A program made the position numbers and the translations under genes. From Sphingobacteriales bacterium (GTDB lineage: Bacteria; Bacteroidota; Bacteroidia; Chitinophagales; UBA2359): a stretch of 64,000 nucleotides of DNA. Below the pieces are notes generated by a model. It did not search any database and had not been told where the DNA came from. It worked only from the letters and a program-made list of their open reading frames with translations. Positions 1 to 8,648 of this stretch are shown here, one piece after another; positions within the stretch are counted from its first letter, which is position 1, and the number at the start of each line of letters is the position of its first letter. The stretch lies in the NCBI GenBank assembly GCA_016718845.1, contig JADKCK010000110.1, positions 1 to 64,000 on the forward strand. Reading direction: 5' to 3'.

Positions 1-1
1 C

Positions 2-3000
2 ACAAGCCCCAATTTTGCACAAGCCCAAAGCACCCTACAATACACCGACGAGTTTGTGCAGTTAGACAGCATTATTTGGTCTACCAATGCGGCATTTACT
101 AACCGTATTAACTTAGCCACCTACACTGCCACCTACACAGGCAACACCTGCCAAGCCACCGATACCCTATATTGCGCCCTTATTTGCAAAGATACCACCG
201 CTGCACCCATTGCCGCAGGTTATTTGGCTTTGCAAATTAACCCATCTACCTATAATAATGCACTAGTAAGCACCAGTACTTTGCCCTGCCAAGTACCCAC
301 CATAACAAGCACCTGCATCGCCTATACCCTAACGCCCATTAGCGTACCTACCACCGTAAACGCAGGTGATAGCGGTACTGCCACTTGGCAAGTAACAAAT
401 GGGTGTTTTGTGGATACAGTGGGGGTTAATTATGCTTGTGCCTCAAACCCGTATATATCCTGCCTCCAAGAAGCCCAACCTACTATAGAATGGCAAAAAT
501 CGTTGGGTGGCTCAAACAACGACTATGGATACAGTGCCAAACAAACCCCCGATGGTGGCTATATTGTGGCAGGCACAGCGGCATCTACCAATTTTAATGT
601 AACAGGCAACCACGGCGGAAACGATTATTGGGTAGTGAAACTAAATGCAGCAGGTAGTATTGTTTGGCAAAAAACCTACGGCGGAGCCGACGACGACGAT
701 GCAAAAGACATACAACTTACCCCCGATGGCGGCTATATAGTAGCTGGCAACACCTACTCCACTAATGGCGATATTACCTTAAACAATGGACAAAACGACT
801 ATTGGGTGGTAAAATTAGACAGCAACGGCAATATCGTTTGGCAAAAAACACTTGGTGGCGAGAGTTACGATTATGCCGAAAGTATCACCCTAACCAACGA
901 TGGTGGCTATGCCATAGCAGGTTATAGCTTCTCGGTTGGGGGCAATGTAACGGGTAATCATGGACTTTTTGATTATTGGATAGTGAAATTAGACAGCAAC
1001 GGCAACCTTGTTTGGCAAAATGCCTTGGGCGGAACCGATGTAGAAGAAGCATACAGCATACGCCTAACCACCGACAACGGTTTTATTGTAGCTGGCTCTA
1101 CCTACTCGCCCAATAGTGGCGATGTAACGGGCAATCACGGCACCAACACCCGCGACTATTGGATAGTAAAACTAAATGCCAATGGCAGCTTAGTGTGGCA
1201 AAAAGCATTAGGTGGCACTATCAGCGATGCCGCTTACGATGTGCAACAAACCACCGATGGTGGCTATATTGTGGCAGGTTATGCCCAATCTAACAACGGC
1301 GATGTAACCAACAACCACGGCTCGTTGGATTATTGGATAGTGAAATTAGATAGTAATGGCAACCTAATTTGGCAAAAAGCTTTGGGCGGTAGTAGTAGCG
1401 ATTGGGCTTATAGCATTGCTCAAACCACCGATGGCGGCTTTGTTGTTACAGGCTATACCTCCTCTAACAACGGCGATGTATCGGGTAATAATGGCGCTTT
1501 TGATTACTCAACCATGAAATTAGATGCCAATGGCAACCTTGTTTGGCAAAAATCGTTGGGCAGCACCGACGATGATACCGCCTTTGATGTACTTCAAACC
1601 ACCGATGGCGGATACCTATTAACAGGCTCGGCAGGGGCTAATGGCGGCAATGTAACCGGCAACCATGGCTTTAACGATTACTGGATAGTAAAACTTGCCG
1701 CCCCCGAATTGGTCACGCCCACCTGCGAAGCCCAAACTAGCGCGCCTATTATCATCAACAATGCACCTTATTGCACCGACAGCACGCTATATGTAGGCGC
1801 AGCAAGCTATAACACCGATTTTTGTTATGGACAAACCTATTTGCTTTGTACTGCCACCCCCGACTCGAGTATCTTGGCACAAAACACCACAGGTATTTTT
1901 AATTTGGCAGCTTTGGGCATTACAGCAGGCAATTATGTAGTCGTTGCCCTCAACTATTTTCATGCCACCTTGCAAGCCGATACCCTAAGTTCGCTCAATC
2001 AGTTAGCCACACTTTGTGCCAATTACCAAAGCATAAGTATTACTGTTCAGGCTTGCACGCCTTGTAGCAACCCATTAACACCCAACATAACAGGCAATAC
2101 CACCATTTGTCAAGGCAGCAGCACTACCCTAAATGCAGGTGCAGGATATGCCACCTACCTTTGGAACAACGGAGCCACTACCCAAACAATCAATGCCCTT
2201 ACGTTTGGCAACTACGCAGTTGTTGTTACAGATGCTAATGGCTGCACAGGTAACACCCAAGTAAGCGTAACTATTGCTTCATCTATTATAGTAAATGCTA
2301 CATCTACCAATGGCTCGTGCAGCGGAAACAATGGCACAGCTACAGTTACAGCAAATGGCAGTAGCAACTACACTTATTTGTGGAGCAACAGCCAAACTAC
2401 CCAAACTATCAACAACCTAAGTGCAGGTACCTATACCGTTACGGTAACAAGTGGTATTTGTAATGCTACTGCAAGTGTTATCCTTGTAACTCCGCCGCCT
2501 GTTAATGCCTCGGCAACAAGTACAAACCCTTTGTGTAATGGCGGTGCAAACGGAACGGTAAGCGTTACCGCAAGTGGTGGCACACCTGCCTATACTTATG
2601 CGTGGAGTAACGGACAAAATAGTGCCAATGCCAATGGTTTAGCATCGGGTAGCTATACGGTTACTGTTACCGACTCGCAAGGTTGCTCAACTACTACCAA
2701 CGTAACACTTACACAACCTACACCCGTTACAGCATCGGCAACAGGTACAAATCCCTTGTGTAATGGGGCTACCAATGGTTCGGCAACTGTTACAGCAAGT
2801 GGCGGCACACCTGCTGGGTATACCTATGCTTGGAGCAACGGACAAACTGCTATAACTGCTACTAACTTAGCCGCGGGCACTTATACGGTAACTGTCACCG
2901 ACAGTCAAGGTTGTTCTAAAACAACTACTGTTACGGTTATACAACCTACGAACCTTACAGCATCGGCAACAGGTGTAAACCCATCGTGTAATGGCGATAC

Positions 3001-4087
3001 AAGCGGCTCGGCGGTAGCAACAGCAAGCGGCGGCACACCACCCTTAACTTATCTTTGGAACAACGGACAAGCAACCGCTGCTGCTACCAATTTAGCAGCA
3101 GGCAATTATTGGGTAACGGTAACGGATGGTAACGGTTGTACTGCTACGGCAAGTGTAGTAATTAGCAGCAACAACATAACCCCTACTATTACGGGTAATA
3201 CAACCATTTGCGGAGGCAATAGCACCACTTTAACGGCAAGCGGCGGCGGCACAGGCGCTACTTACAATTGGAGTAACATTGCAGGAGCCAATAATCCAGT
3301 TAACAACATAGTTAGCCCTACTACTAACACTACCTATACCGTTACGGTAACAAATACCAACGGTTGTACGGGTATTGCATCTGCCACCATAAATGTTCAG
3401 GCAGCACCAATAGTTAGTTTAACAACCACCGATACCACCCTGTGTACGGCATCTACCATAAACCTATCTGCTTTATTGAGCAACAATAGCAACACCAATG
3501 GCTCGTGGGTAGGTACGGGCGTGTTTGGCAACTTGTTCGATGCCAGCCAAGTTACCGCCGGAACTTACCAAATTTTGTACATTGTGATGCCAAGCGGTGC
3601 TTGTGGTATGGTCAGCGATACCTTATATATACACGTAGGCACACCTTTAACGCCCAATATAACAGGCTCGTTGAGTTTTTGTCAAGGTAGCAGCACCACC
3701 TTAAATGCAGGTGCAGGATACGCTGGCTATATTTGGTCAAACACTACAACTAACCAAACCATTACGGTTAATAATGCAGGTACTTATACCGTAACCGTTA
3801 GCAGTGTTAATGGTTGTACGGCTACTGCCAGCACTACCGTAACGGTCAATGCTAACCCAAATCCAAGCATCAGCGGCAGCAGCACCTTCTGCACAGGCAC
3901 AAGCACCACCTTAACCGCTAACGGCGGAGGCACTTACGCTTGGACAGCCTCTAATGGCGGCGTGATTAGCGCAGCCAACACTGCCAGTATCACCGTAAAC
4001 ACCACAGGTACTTACACCGTAGTAGTTACCAATAATGGTTGCACAGACCACAAGCAAGCTGTTAGAAGCCGCCGCCTTAGCTCCTAA
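2..4087 (+). CDS. Giant T9SS surface adhesin, segment 1 (5'-partial)
   Basis: The reading frame is open at the left edge, so the true start lies outside the window; the GTG at 56 is only the first start-like codon. Segment 1 of one large exported protein that continues through 8540. From about 487 to 1700 there are seven repeats of about 58 residues, each with a DGGYIVAG-like strand and ending in DYWIVKLDSNG plus LVWQKALGG, which may form a beta-propeller-like fold (inference). From about 2070 onward come PKD/Ig-like modules (ITGNTTICQG type) and, at about 2510-3170, three SprB-type repeats (CNGGANGTVSVTASGGTP, YTYAWSNGQ). Such modules are typical of cell-surface adhesins exported by T9SS. 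The frame ends at 4087 because of an apparent extra base near 4046; the same repeats continue in the next frame. Likely adhesion or gliding surface protein; ligand unknown. Confidence 0.8.
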   Translation, partial: TSPNFAQAQSTLQYTDEFVQLDSIIWSTNAAFTNRINLATYTATYTGNTCQATDTLYCALICKDTTAAPIAAGYLALQINPSTYNNALVSTSTLPCQVPTITSTCIAYTLTPISVPTTVNAGDSGTATWQVTNGCFVDTVGVNYACASNPYISCLQEAQPTIEWQKSLGGSNNDYGYSAKQTPDGGYIVAGTAASTNFNVTGNHGGNDYWVVKLNAAGSIVWQKTYGGADDDDAKDIQLTPDGGYIVAGNTYSTNGDITLNNGQNDYWVVKLDSNGNIVWQKTLGGESYDYAESITLTNDGGYAIAGYSFSVGGNVTGNHGLFDYWIVKLDSNGNLVWQNALGGTDVEEAYSIRLTTDNGFIVAGSTYSPNSGDVTGNHGTNTRDYWIVKLNANGSLVWQKALGGTISDAAYDVQQTTDGGYIVAGYAQSNNGDVTNNHGSLDYWIVKLDSNGNLIWQKALGGSSSDWAYSIAQTTDGGFVVTGYTSSNNGDVSGNNGAFDYSTMKLDANGNLVWQKSLGSTDDDTAFDVLQTTDGGYLLTGSAGANGGNVTGNHGFNDYWIVKLAAPELVTPTCEAQTSAPIIINNAPYCTDSTLYVGAASYNTDFCYGQTYLLCTATPDSSILAQNTTGIFNLAALGITAGNYVVVALNYFHATLQADTLSSLNQLATLCANYQSISITVQACTPCSNPLTPNITGNTTICQGSSTTLNAGAGYATYLWNNGATTQTINALTFGNYAVVVTDANGCTGNTQVSVTIASSIIVNATSTNGSCSGNNGTATVTANGSSNYTYLWSNSQTTQTINNLSAGTYTVTVTSGICNATASVILVTPPPVNASATSTNPLCNGGANGTVSVTASGGTPAYTYAWSNGQNSANANGLASGSYTVTVTDSQGCSTTTNVTLTQPTPVTASATGTNPLCNGATNGSATVTASGGTPAGYTYAWSNGQTAITATNLAAGTYTVTVTDSQGCSKTTTVTVIQPTNLTASATGVNPSCNGDTSGSAVATASGGTPPLTYLWNNGQATAAATNLAAGNYWVTVTDGNGCTATASVVISSNNITPTITGNTTICGGNSTTLTASGGGTGATYNWSNIAGANNPVNNIVSPTTNTTYTVTVTNTNGCTGIASATINVQAAPIVSLTTTDTTLCTASTINLSALLSNNSNTNGSWVGTGVFGNLFDASQVTAGTYQILYIVMPSGACGMVSDTLYIHVGTPLTPNITGSLSFCQGSSTTLNAGAGYAGYIWSNTTTNQTITVNNAGTYTVTVSSVNGCTATASTTVTVNANPNPSISGSSTFCTGTSTTLTANGGGTYAWTASNGGVISAANTASITVNTTGTYTVVVTNNGCTDHKQAVRSRRLSS

Positions 4088-5252
4088 CATTACGGGCAAT
4101 ACCCAAATCTGCCCCAGTACTACCACATCATTAAATGCAGGTAGTTTTTCTAGCTACCTATGGTCGGCAAGTGCAGGTAATGCCGTTACTCAAAGTGTTA
4201 ATAACATAGGCGTAGGTACTTATTCGGTCACTGTTTCCGATGCCAGCGGTTGTACGGGTACTGCATCAACCAACGTTATCAACAACCCTACGGCAACTGC
4301 CAGCAACAACGGACCTATTTGTGCGGGCAACAACGTAAGCCTAAGTGCCTCTGTGGGTACGACATACAACTGGTCAGGCACGGGCATTACGGCATCTACC
4401 CAAAACCAACAAAACCCAGTTATTGCAGGTGCTACCGTGGGTATGTCGGGCAATTATGTAGTAACCGTGACGGATGCAAACGGCTGTACGGCTACCGCCA
4501 GCACCACCGTAACGGTCAACGATTGCGGTTGTGCTATTACCTTAGCCTACCAAACTATTAACCCAACTTGTAACGGAGCCAACGACGGAAACATTACCCT
4601 TACCCCAACAGGTGGCAGCGGCGTGTATGTGTATACTTGGTTCCCGAGCATAAGTACTAGCAATGTGGCGAATGATGTGGGCGCAGGCACTTACCTTATT
4701 TCTGTTGCCGATGCCAATGATGCAGCTTGTACGGCATCGCAATTGGTGGTTGTAAATAACGGAACAGGTTTAACAGCAAGTATTAACCCTATTGTTAGTT
4801 GCGACAGCAATACCCTTGACCTAAGCGTAAATGGTGTAGGTAGTTATACTTACACATGGAGCGGCGGATTACCCAATATACAAGACCCTAGCAATGTTGC
4901 GGCAGGTACTTACACCGTAACTGTTAGTAATATTAGTGGTGGATGTAGTGCTACCGCAAGTGCAAGTATTACCCAACCAATACCGATAACTGTAGACATT
5001 ACAGGCAATACGGCTATCTGTTCAGGAGCGTCAACAAGTTTAGATGCAGGTAGCGGTTTTGCTGCATACACTTGGAACACAGGCAGCATCACCCAAAATA
5101 TTACGGTTAATGCCGCAGGTACTTATACCGTTACCGTAACAAATGTCAACGGTTGCACAGGTACCGATGCCGTGAGTATCACCACATCGCCCAACCCAAC
5201 GCCAATATTACAGGTAATACAGCTATCTGTTCGGGAAGCTCTACAAGTTTAG
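4035..5252 (+). CDS. Giant T9SS surface adhesin, segment 2 (frameshifted continuation)
   Basis: Continuation of the upstream adhesin in another frame, not an independent gene: the first residues that fit the repeats follow position 4047, where removing one base (4046) joins GCT to TTSKLLEAAALAPNITGN. No promoter or leader precedes it. It carries Ig/PKD-like modules (NITGNTQICPSTTTSLNAG, ATASNNGPICAGNNVSLSA) and one SprB-like unit (about 4560-4750, CNGANDGNITLTPTGGSG), then enters the near-identical 210-bp repeats at about 4990. The frame is lost at about 5202, where the usual CCC of the repeat is CC. Annotate with its neighbours as one gene. Confidence 0.65.
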   Translation: MVAQTTSKLLEAAALAPNITGNTQICPSTTTSLNAGSFSSYLWSASAGNAVTQSVNNIGVGTYSVTVSDASGCTGTASTNVINNPTATASNNGPICAGNNVSLSASVGTTYNWSGTGITASTQNQQNPVIAGATVGMSGNYVVTVTDANGCTATASTTVTVNDCGCAITLAYQTINPTCNGANDGNITLTPTGGSGVYVYTWFPSISTSNVANDVGAGTYLISVADANDAACTASQLVVVNNGTGLTASINPIVSCDSNTLDLSVNGVGSYTYTWSGGLPNIQDPSNVAAGTYTVTVSNISGGCSATASASITQPIPITVDITGNTAICSGASTSLDAGSGFAAYTWNTGSITQNITVNAAGTYTVTVTNVNGCTGTDAVSITTSPNPTPILQVIQLSVREALQV

Positions 5253-6870
5253 ATGCGGGTAGCGGCTTTGCGGCTTATGTTTGGAACACAGGCAGCATCA
5301 CCCAAAATATTACGGTTAATGCCGCAGGTACTTATACCGTTACGGTAACAAATGCCAATGGTTGTACAGGAACCGATGCCGTGATTATCACCACATCGCC
5401 TAACCCAACACCCAATATTACAGGCAACACAGCTATCTGTTCGGGCAACTCTACAAGTTTAGATGCGGGTAGCGGCTTTGTGGCATACACTTGGAACACG
5501 GGCAGCATCGCCCAAAATATTACGGTTAATGCCGCAGGTACTTATACCGTTACGGTAACAAATGCCAATGGTTGTACAGGAACCGATGCCGTGATTATCA
5601 CCACATCGCCTAACCCAACACCCAATATTACGGGCAATACAGCTATTTGTTCGGGCAACTCTACAAGTTTAGATGCAGGTAGCGGTTTTGCTGCATACAC
5701 TTGGAACACAGGCAGCATCACCCAAAATATTACGGTTAATGCCGCAGGTACTTATACCGTTACCGTAACAAATGTCAACGGTTGCACAGGTACCGATGCC
5801 GTGAGTATCACCACATCGCCCAACCCAACACCCAATATTACAGGTAATACAGCTATCTGTTCGGGCAACTCTACAAGTTTAGATGCGGGTAGCGGCTTTG
5901 CGGCTTATGCTTGGAACACAGGCAGCATCACCCAAAATATTACGGTTAATGCCGCAGGTACTTATACCGTTACGGTAACAAATGCCAATGGTTGCACAGG
6001 TACCGATGCCGTGATTATCACCACATCGCCCAACCCAACACCCAATATTATAGGCAATACAGCTATTTGTTCGGGAGCATCAACAAGTTTAGATGCAGGT
6101 AGCGGTTTTGCTGCATACACTTGGAACACAGGCAGCATCGCGCAAAATATTACCGTTAATGCAGCAGGTACTTATACCGTTACGGTAACAAACGCTAATG
6201 GTTGTACAGTCACCCGATGCCGTGATTGTCACCACATCGCCCAACCCAACACCCAATATTACAGGCAATACAGCTATTTGTTCGGGAGCGTCAACAAGTT
6301 TAGATGCAGGTAGCGGTTTTGCTGCTTATGCTTGGAACACAGGCAGCATCACCCAAAATATTACGGTTAATGCCGCAGGTACTTATACCGTTACCGTAAC
6401 AACCGCCGCAGGTTGCACAGGTACCGATGATGCAATTATCACCACATCGCCCAACCCAACGCCACAAATTACAGGCAATACAGCTATCTGTTCGGGAGCA
6501 TCAACAAACTTAGATGCAGGTAGCGGCTTTGCGGCTTATGCTTGGAACACAGGCAGTATCGCCCAAAATATTACGGTTAATGCCGCAGGTACTTATAATG
6601 TTACGGTAACAAATGCCAACGGTTGCACGGGTACCGATGACGTGATTATCACCACATCGCCCAACCCAACACCCAATATTACAGGCAATACAGCTATCTG
6701 TTCGGGCAACTCTACAAGCTTAGATGCAGGTAGTGACTTTGCTACTTATGCTTGGAACACAGGCAGTATCGCCCAAAATATTACGGTTAATACCGCAGGT
6801 ACTTATACCGTTACGGTAACAAATGCCAATGGTTGCACAGGTACCGATGCCTTGATTTTGACTGTTCAAG
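4990..6870 (+). repeat. Nine tandem 210-bp coding repeats
   Basis: The sequence recurs with a 210-bp period: the ACAGGCAATACAGCTAT-type block starts near 5001, 5211, 5421, 5631, 5841, 6051, 6261, 6471 and 6681. Each unit codes one 70-residue Ig-like domain. Neighbouring units differ by a few bases and share block substitutions (for example GGCAACTCT versus GGAGCATCA; TTTGCTGCATAC versus TTTGCGGCTTAT) in shuffled combinations, as expected from recombination between units. Two of the three frameshifts of the host gene lie here. Confidence 0.9.
5153..6313 (+). CDS. Giant T9SS surface adhesin, segment 3 (210-bp repeat core)
   Basis: Third frame segment of the same adhesin, useful from about 5205 to 6207. 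It is almost entirely 70-residue Ig-like units of the form NITGNTAICSGNSTSLDAG, WNTGSITQNITVNAAGTYT, ANGCTGTDAVIITTSPNPTP, nearly identical to one another in DNA. The segment breaks at 6207-6214, where the repeat's ACAGGTACCGATG reads ACAGTCACCCGATG, one base longer. The start codon at the beginning of this segment lies inside the previous frame and is not a translation start. Confidence 0.6.
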   Translation: MHRYRCREYHHIAQPNANITGNTAICSGSSTSLDAGSGFAAYVWNTGSITQNITVNAAGTYTVTVTNANGCTGTDAVIITTSPNPTPNITGNTAICSGNSTSLDAGSGFVAYTWNTGSIAQNITVNAAGTYTVTVTNANGCTGTDAVIITTSPNPTPNITGNTAICSGNSTSLDAGSGFAAYTWNTGSITQNITVNAAGTYTVTVTNVNGCTGTDAVSITTSPNPTPNITGNTAICSGNSTSLDAGSGFAAYAWNTGSITQNITVNAAGTYTVTVTNANGCTGTDAVIITTSPNPTPNIIGNTAICSGASTSLDAGSGFAAYTWNTGSIAQNITVNAAGTYTVTVTNANGCTVTRCRDCHHIAQPNTQYYRQYSYLFGSVNKFRCR

Positions 6871-8540
6871 AAGTTCCAATTATCGGTTTCAACACCAGTG
6901 ACACAACAATATGCAGTGCAGCGACGATAAATTTATCCGATTTATTGACTAACAATAGTTTTAACACAGGTACATGGGTTGGTACAGGCGTATTTGGCAA
7001 TATGTTTGATGCCAGCCAAGTAGCAAGCGGCACTTACGAGGTACTTTATGTTATTATGCCAAACGGTGCATGTGGTATGTTTGCCGATACCTTGCTGATA
7101 ACGGTAGCCAATACCCCTTTATCGCCAATTATTACAGGCAATTTGAGCGTTTGCGAAGGAAGTGCAACCATACTTGATGCCAGCAATACCGAGTACGTAC
7201 AGTATATTTGGTCATCGGGCGAAACTACACCCAACATTACCACTACTGCTGCCGGCGACTATACTGTTACCGTAACAAACACAAATGGCTGCACGGGGTC
7301 GGCGGTGGTTAGTGTAACGGTCAATACTACTGTACCCAATGCCGTAACAACTACACCTAATGTTTGCGAAGGCACTACGATTGAGTTACAAGGTTCGGGA
7401 GGGGTTGCTTATAGTTGGACAGGACCCAATGGGTTTAGTTCGTTGGAGCAAAACCCCAGTATAGCCTCGTCTACTCTTGCCAACCAAGGCGCCTATACTT
7501 TGGTAGTGATAGATAGTATAGGTTGCACAAGCCAAGAAGCAAGCGTTGTGGTAACGGTACAAGCAGCACCCATCATCAATTTATCATTAGCGGTTAATAG
7601 TTTGTGTAGCAACGATGTTTTTTCGTTGAGCGATTTGTTGTTGCCCAATAGCACACAAGGCGGTGTTTGGGTTGGCGAGGCAGTATTTGGCGATTTGTTT
7701 TTTGCCGAACAAGTAACAGCAGGTAATCATACGGTTAGCTACGTTATTCCTGCCGATACAAGCGGTGTTTGCCCCATGTTTATTGGCGAAGCAAACTTAA
7801 CTGTAGTGCCCGCTATCGAAGATTATAATAAATACTGCATACCAACTGATGCAGGCTATCAAGTAAGTTTTAACTTAATGGGTGGTACAGCCCCATACAG
7901 CATAAATGGCGTTGCGGTAGTTGCTGGCGAAACCTACGTAAGTAATGTTTTTACCAACGAAACTTACTCGTTGTTAGTAATCGATGCCAATGGATGTAGC
8001 ACTTTTGTTATTGGCGATAACGACAATTGCAATGCCGATTGTGCTACTGTAAGTACGGGTATTATTACGGCAGGCGATGATGCTTGTAGCTTCTCGGTGT
8101 TTTTAACCAATGCACCACCGCCAATAGCCGGACAAGCATACGCTTTTTCGATTGACGGAACGACTTGGCAAAACACAGATGTATTTACCGATTTAGCTGC
8201 TGGCACCTATAATGTGTATGTGCAGCATAGTTGCGGAACTTCGATTATTGGCAGCTATACCGCACCCGAAACTTGCGAACCAGTTGGTATTGCAGCAATT
8301 AATGAGCTATTAGTTAAGATATACCCTAACCCAACATCGGGTATTATTAACATAGAATCCGCCAAAGCTACCCATGCCACTATAATAGTATACAATGCCA
8401 TAGGGCAGATTGTGACTCAACGAAATACCCATTTTGCACAAAAAGAAACCCTCGATTTGAGCAATAATCCAGCAGGTGTTTATTTGGTAACTATCAAAAC
8501 AGCTAACGATTATGTAGTGAAAAAAATAGTGCTAAACTAA
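6198..8540 (+). CDS. Giant T9SS surface adhesin, segment 4 with type A sorting domain
   Basis: C-terminal segment of the adhesin. It begins with the last three 210-bp Ig-like units (to about 6860), then non-identical Ig-like domains, including a module that resembles 3420-3640 (LLTNNSFNTGTWVGTGVFGN versus LLSNNSNTNGSWVGTGVFGN). The last 80 residues are a T9SS type A sorting domain: VKIYPNPTSGIINIES, then IIVYNAIGQIV, then LDLSNNPAGVYLVTI and KKIVLN. By family knowledge this directs outer-membrane translocation by T9SS and anchoring or release at the cell surface. A hairpin at 8545-8581 follows the stop codon. Whether the full protein is made depends on whether the three frameshifts are real. 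Confidence 0.75.
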   Translation: MVVQSPDAVIVTTSPNPTPNITGNTAICSGASTSLDAGSGFAAYAWNTGSITQNITVNAAGTYTVTVTTAAGCTGTDDAIITTSPNPTPQITGNTAICSGASTNLDAGSGFAAYAWNTGSIAQNITVNAAGTYNVTVTNANGCTGTDDVIITTSPNPTPNITGNTAICSGNSTSLDAGSDFATYAWNTGSIAQNITVNTAGTYTVTVTNANGCTGTDALILTVQEVPIIGFNTSDTTICSAATINLSDLLTNNSFNTGTWVGTGVFGNMFDASQVASGTYEVLYVIMPNGACGMFADTLLITVANTPLSPIITGNLSVCEGSATILDASNTEYVQYIWSSGETTPNITTTAAGDYTVTVTNTNGCTGSAVVSVTVNTTVPNAVTTTPNVCEGTTIELQGSGGVAYSWTGPNGFSSLEQNPSIASSTLANQGAYTLVVIDSIGCTSQEASVVVTVQAAPIINLSLAVNSLCSNDVFSLSDLLLPNSTQGGVWVGEAVFGDLFFAEQVTAGNHTVSYVIPADTSGVCPMFIGEANLTVVPAIEDYNKYCIPTDAGYQVSFNLMGGTAPYSINGVAVVAGETYVSNVFTNETYSLLVIDANGCSTFVIGDNDNCNADCATVSTGIITAGDDACSFSVFLTNAPPPIAGQAYAFSIDGTTWQNTDVFTDLAAGTYNVYVQHSCGTSIIGSYTAPETCEPVGIAAINELLVKIYPNPTSGIINIESAKATHATIIVYNAIGQIVTQRNTHFAQKETLDLSNNPAGVYLVTIKTANDYVVKKIVLN

Positions 8541-8544
8541 TACA

Positions 8545-8581
8545 ACAATGAGGCACTTCTTTTGAAGAAGTGCCTCATTGT
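8545..8581 (+). terminator. Hairpin after giant adhesin
   Basis: A 16-bp perfect inverted repeat (8545-8560 with 8566-8581) with a 5-nt loop, four bases after the stop codon. It lacks a clean T run, but its position fits a terminator or 3'-end stabilising hairpin. Confidence 0.65.
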
Positions 8582-8648
8582 TATAATATTGCATTTTTAT
8601 AAAAAACAAACTTGTTTTAACTTTTAAAACCCTTTATGGCGTAAAGCT

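Noticed and set aside
4046..6214. Programmed ribosomal frameshifting in the adhesin
   Set aside because: No slippery heptamer or downstream pseudoknot at the shift points, and the shifts are of different direction.
4035..8540. Three independent genes after 4087
   Set aside because: Each frame begins inside the previous one with no leader or promoter, and the protein repeats continue exactly across each shift.
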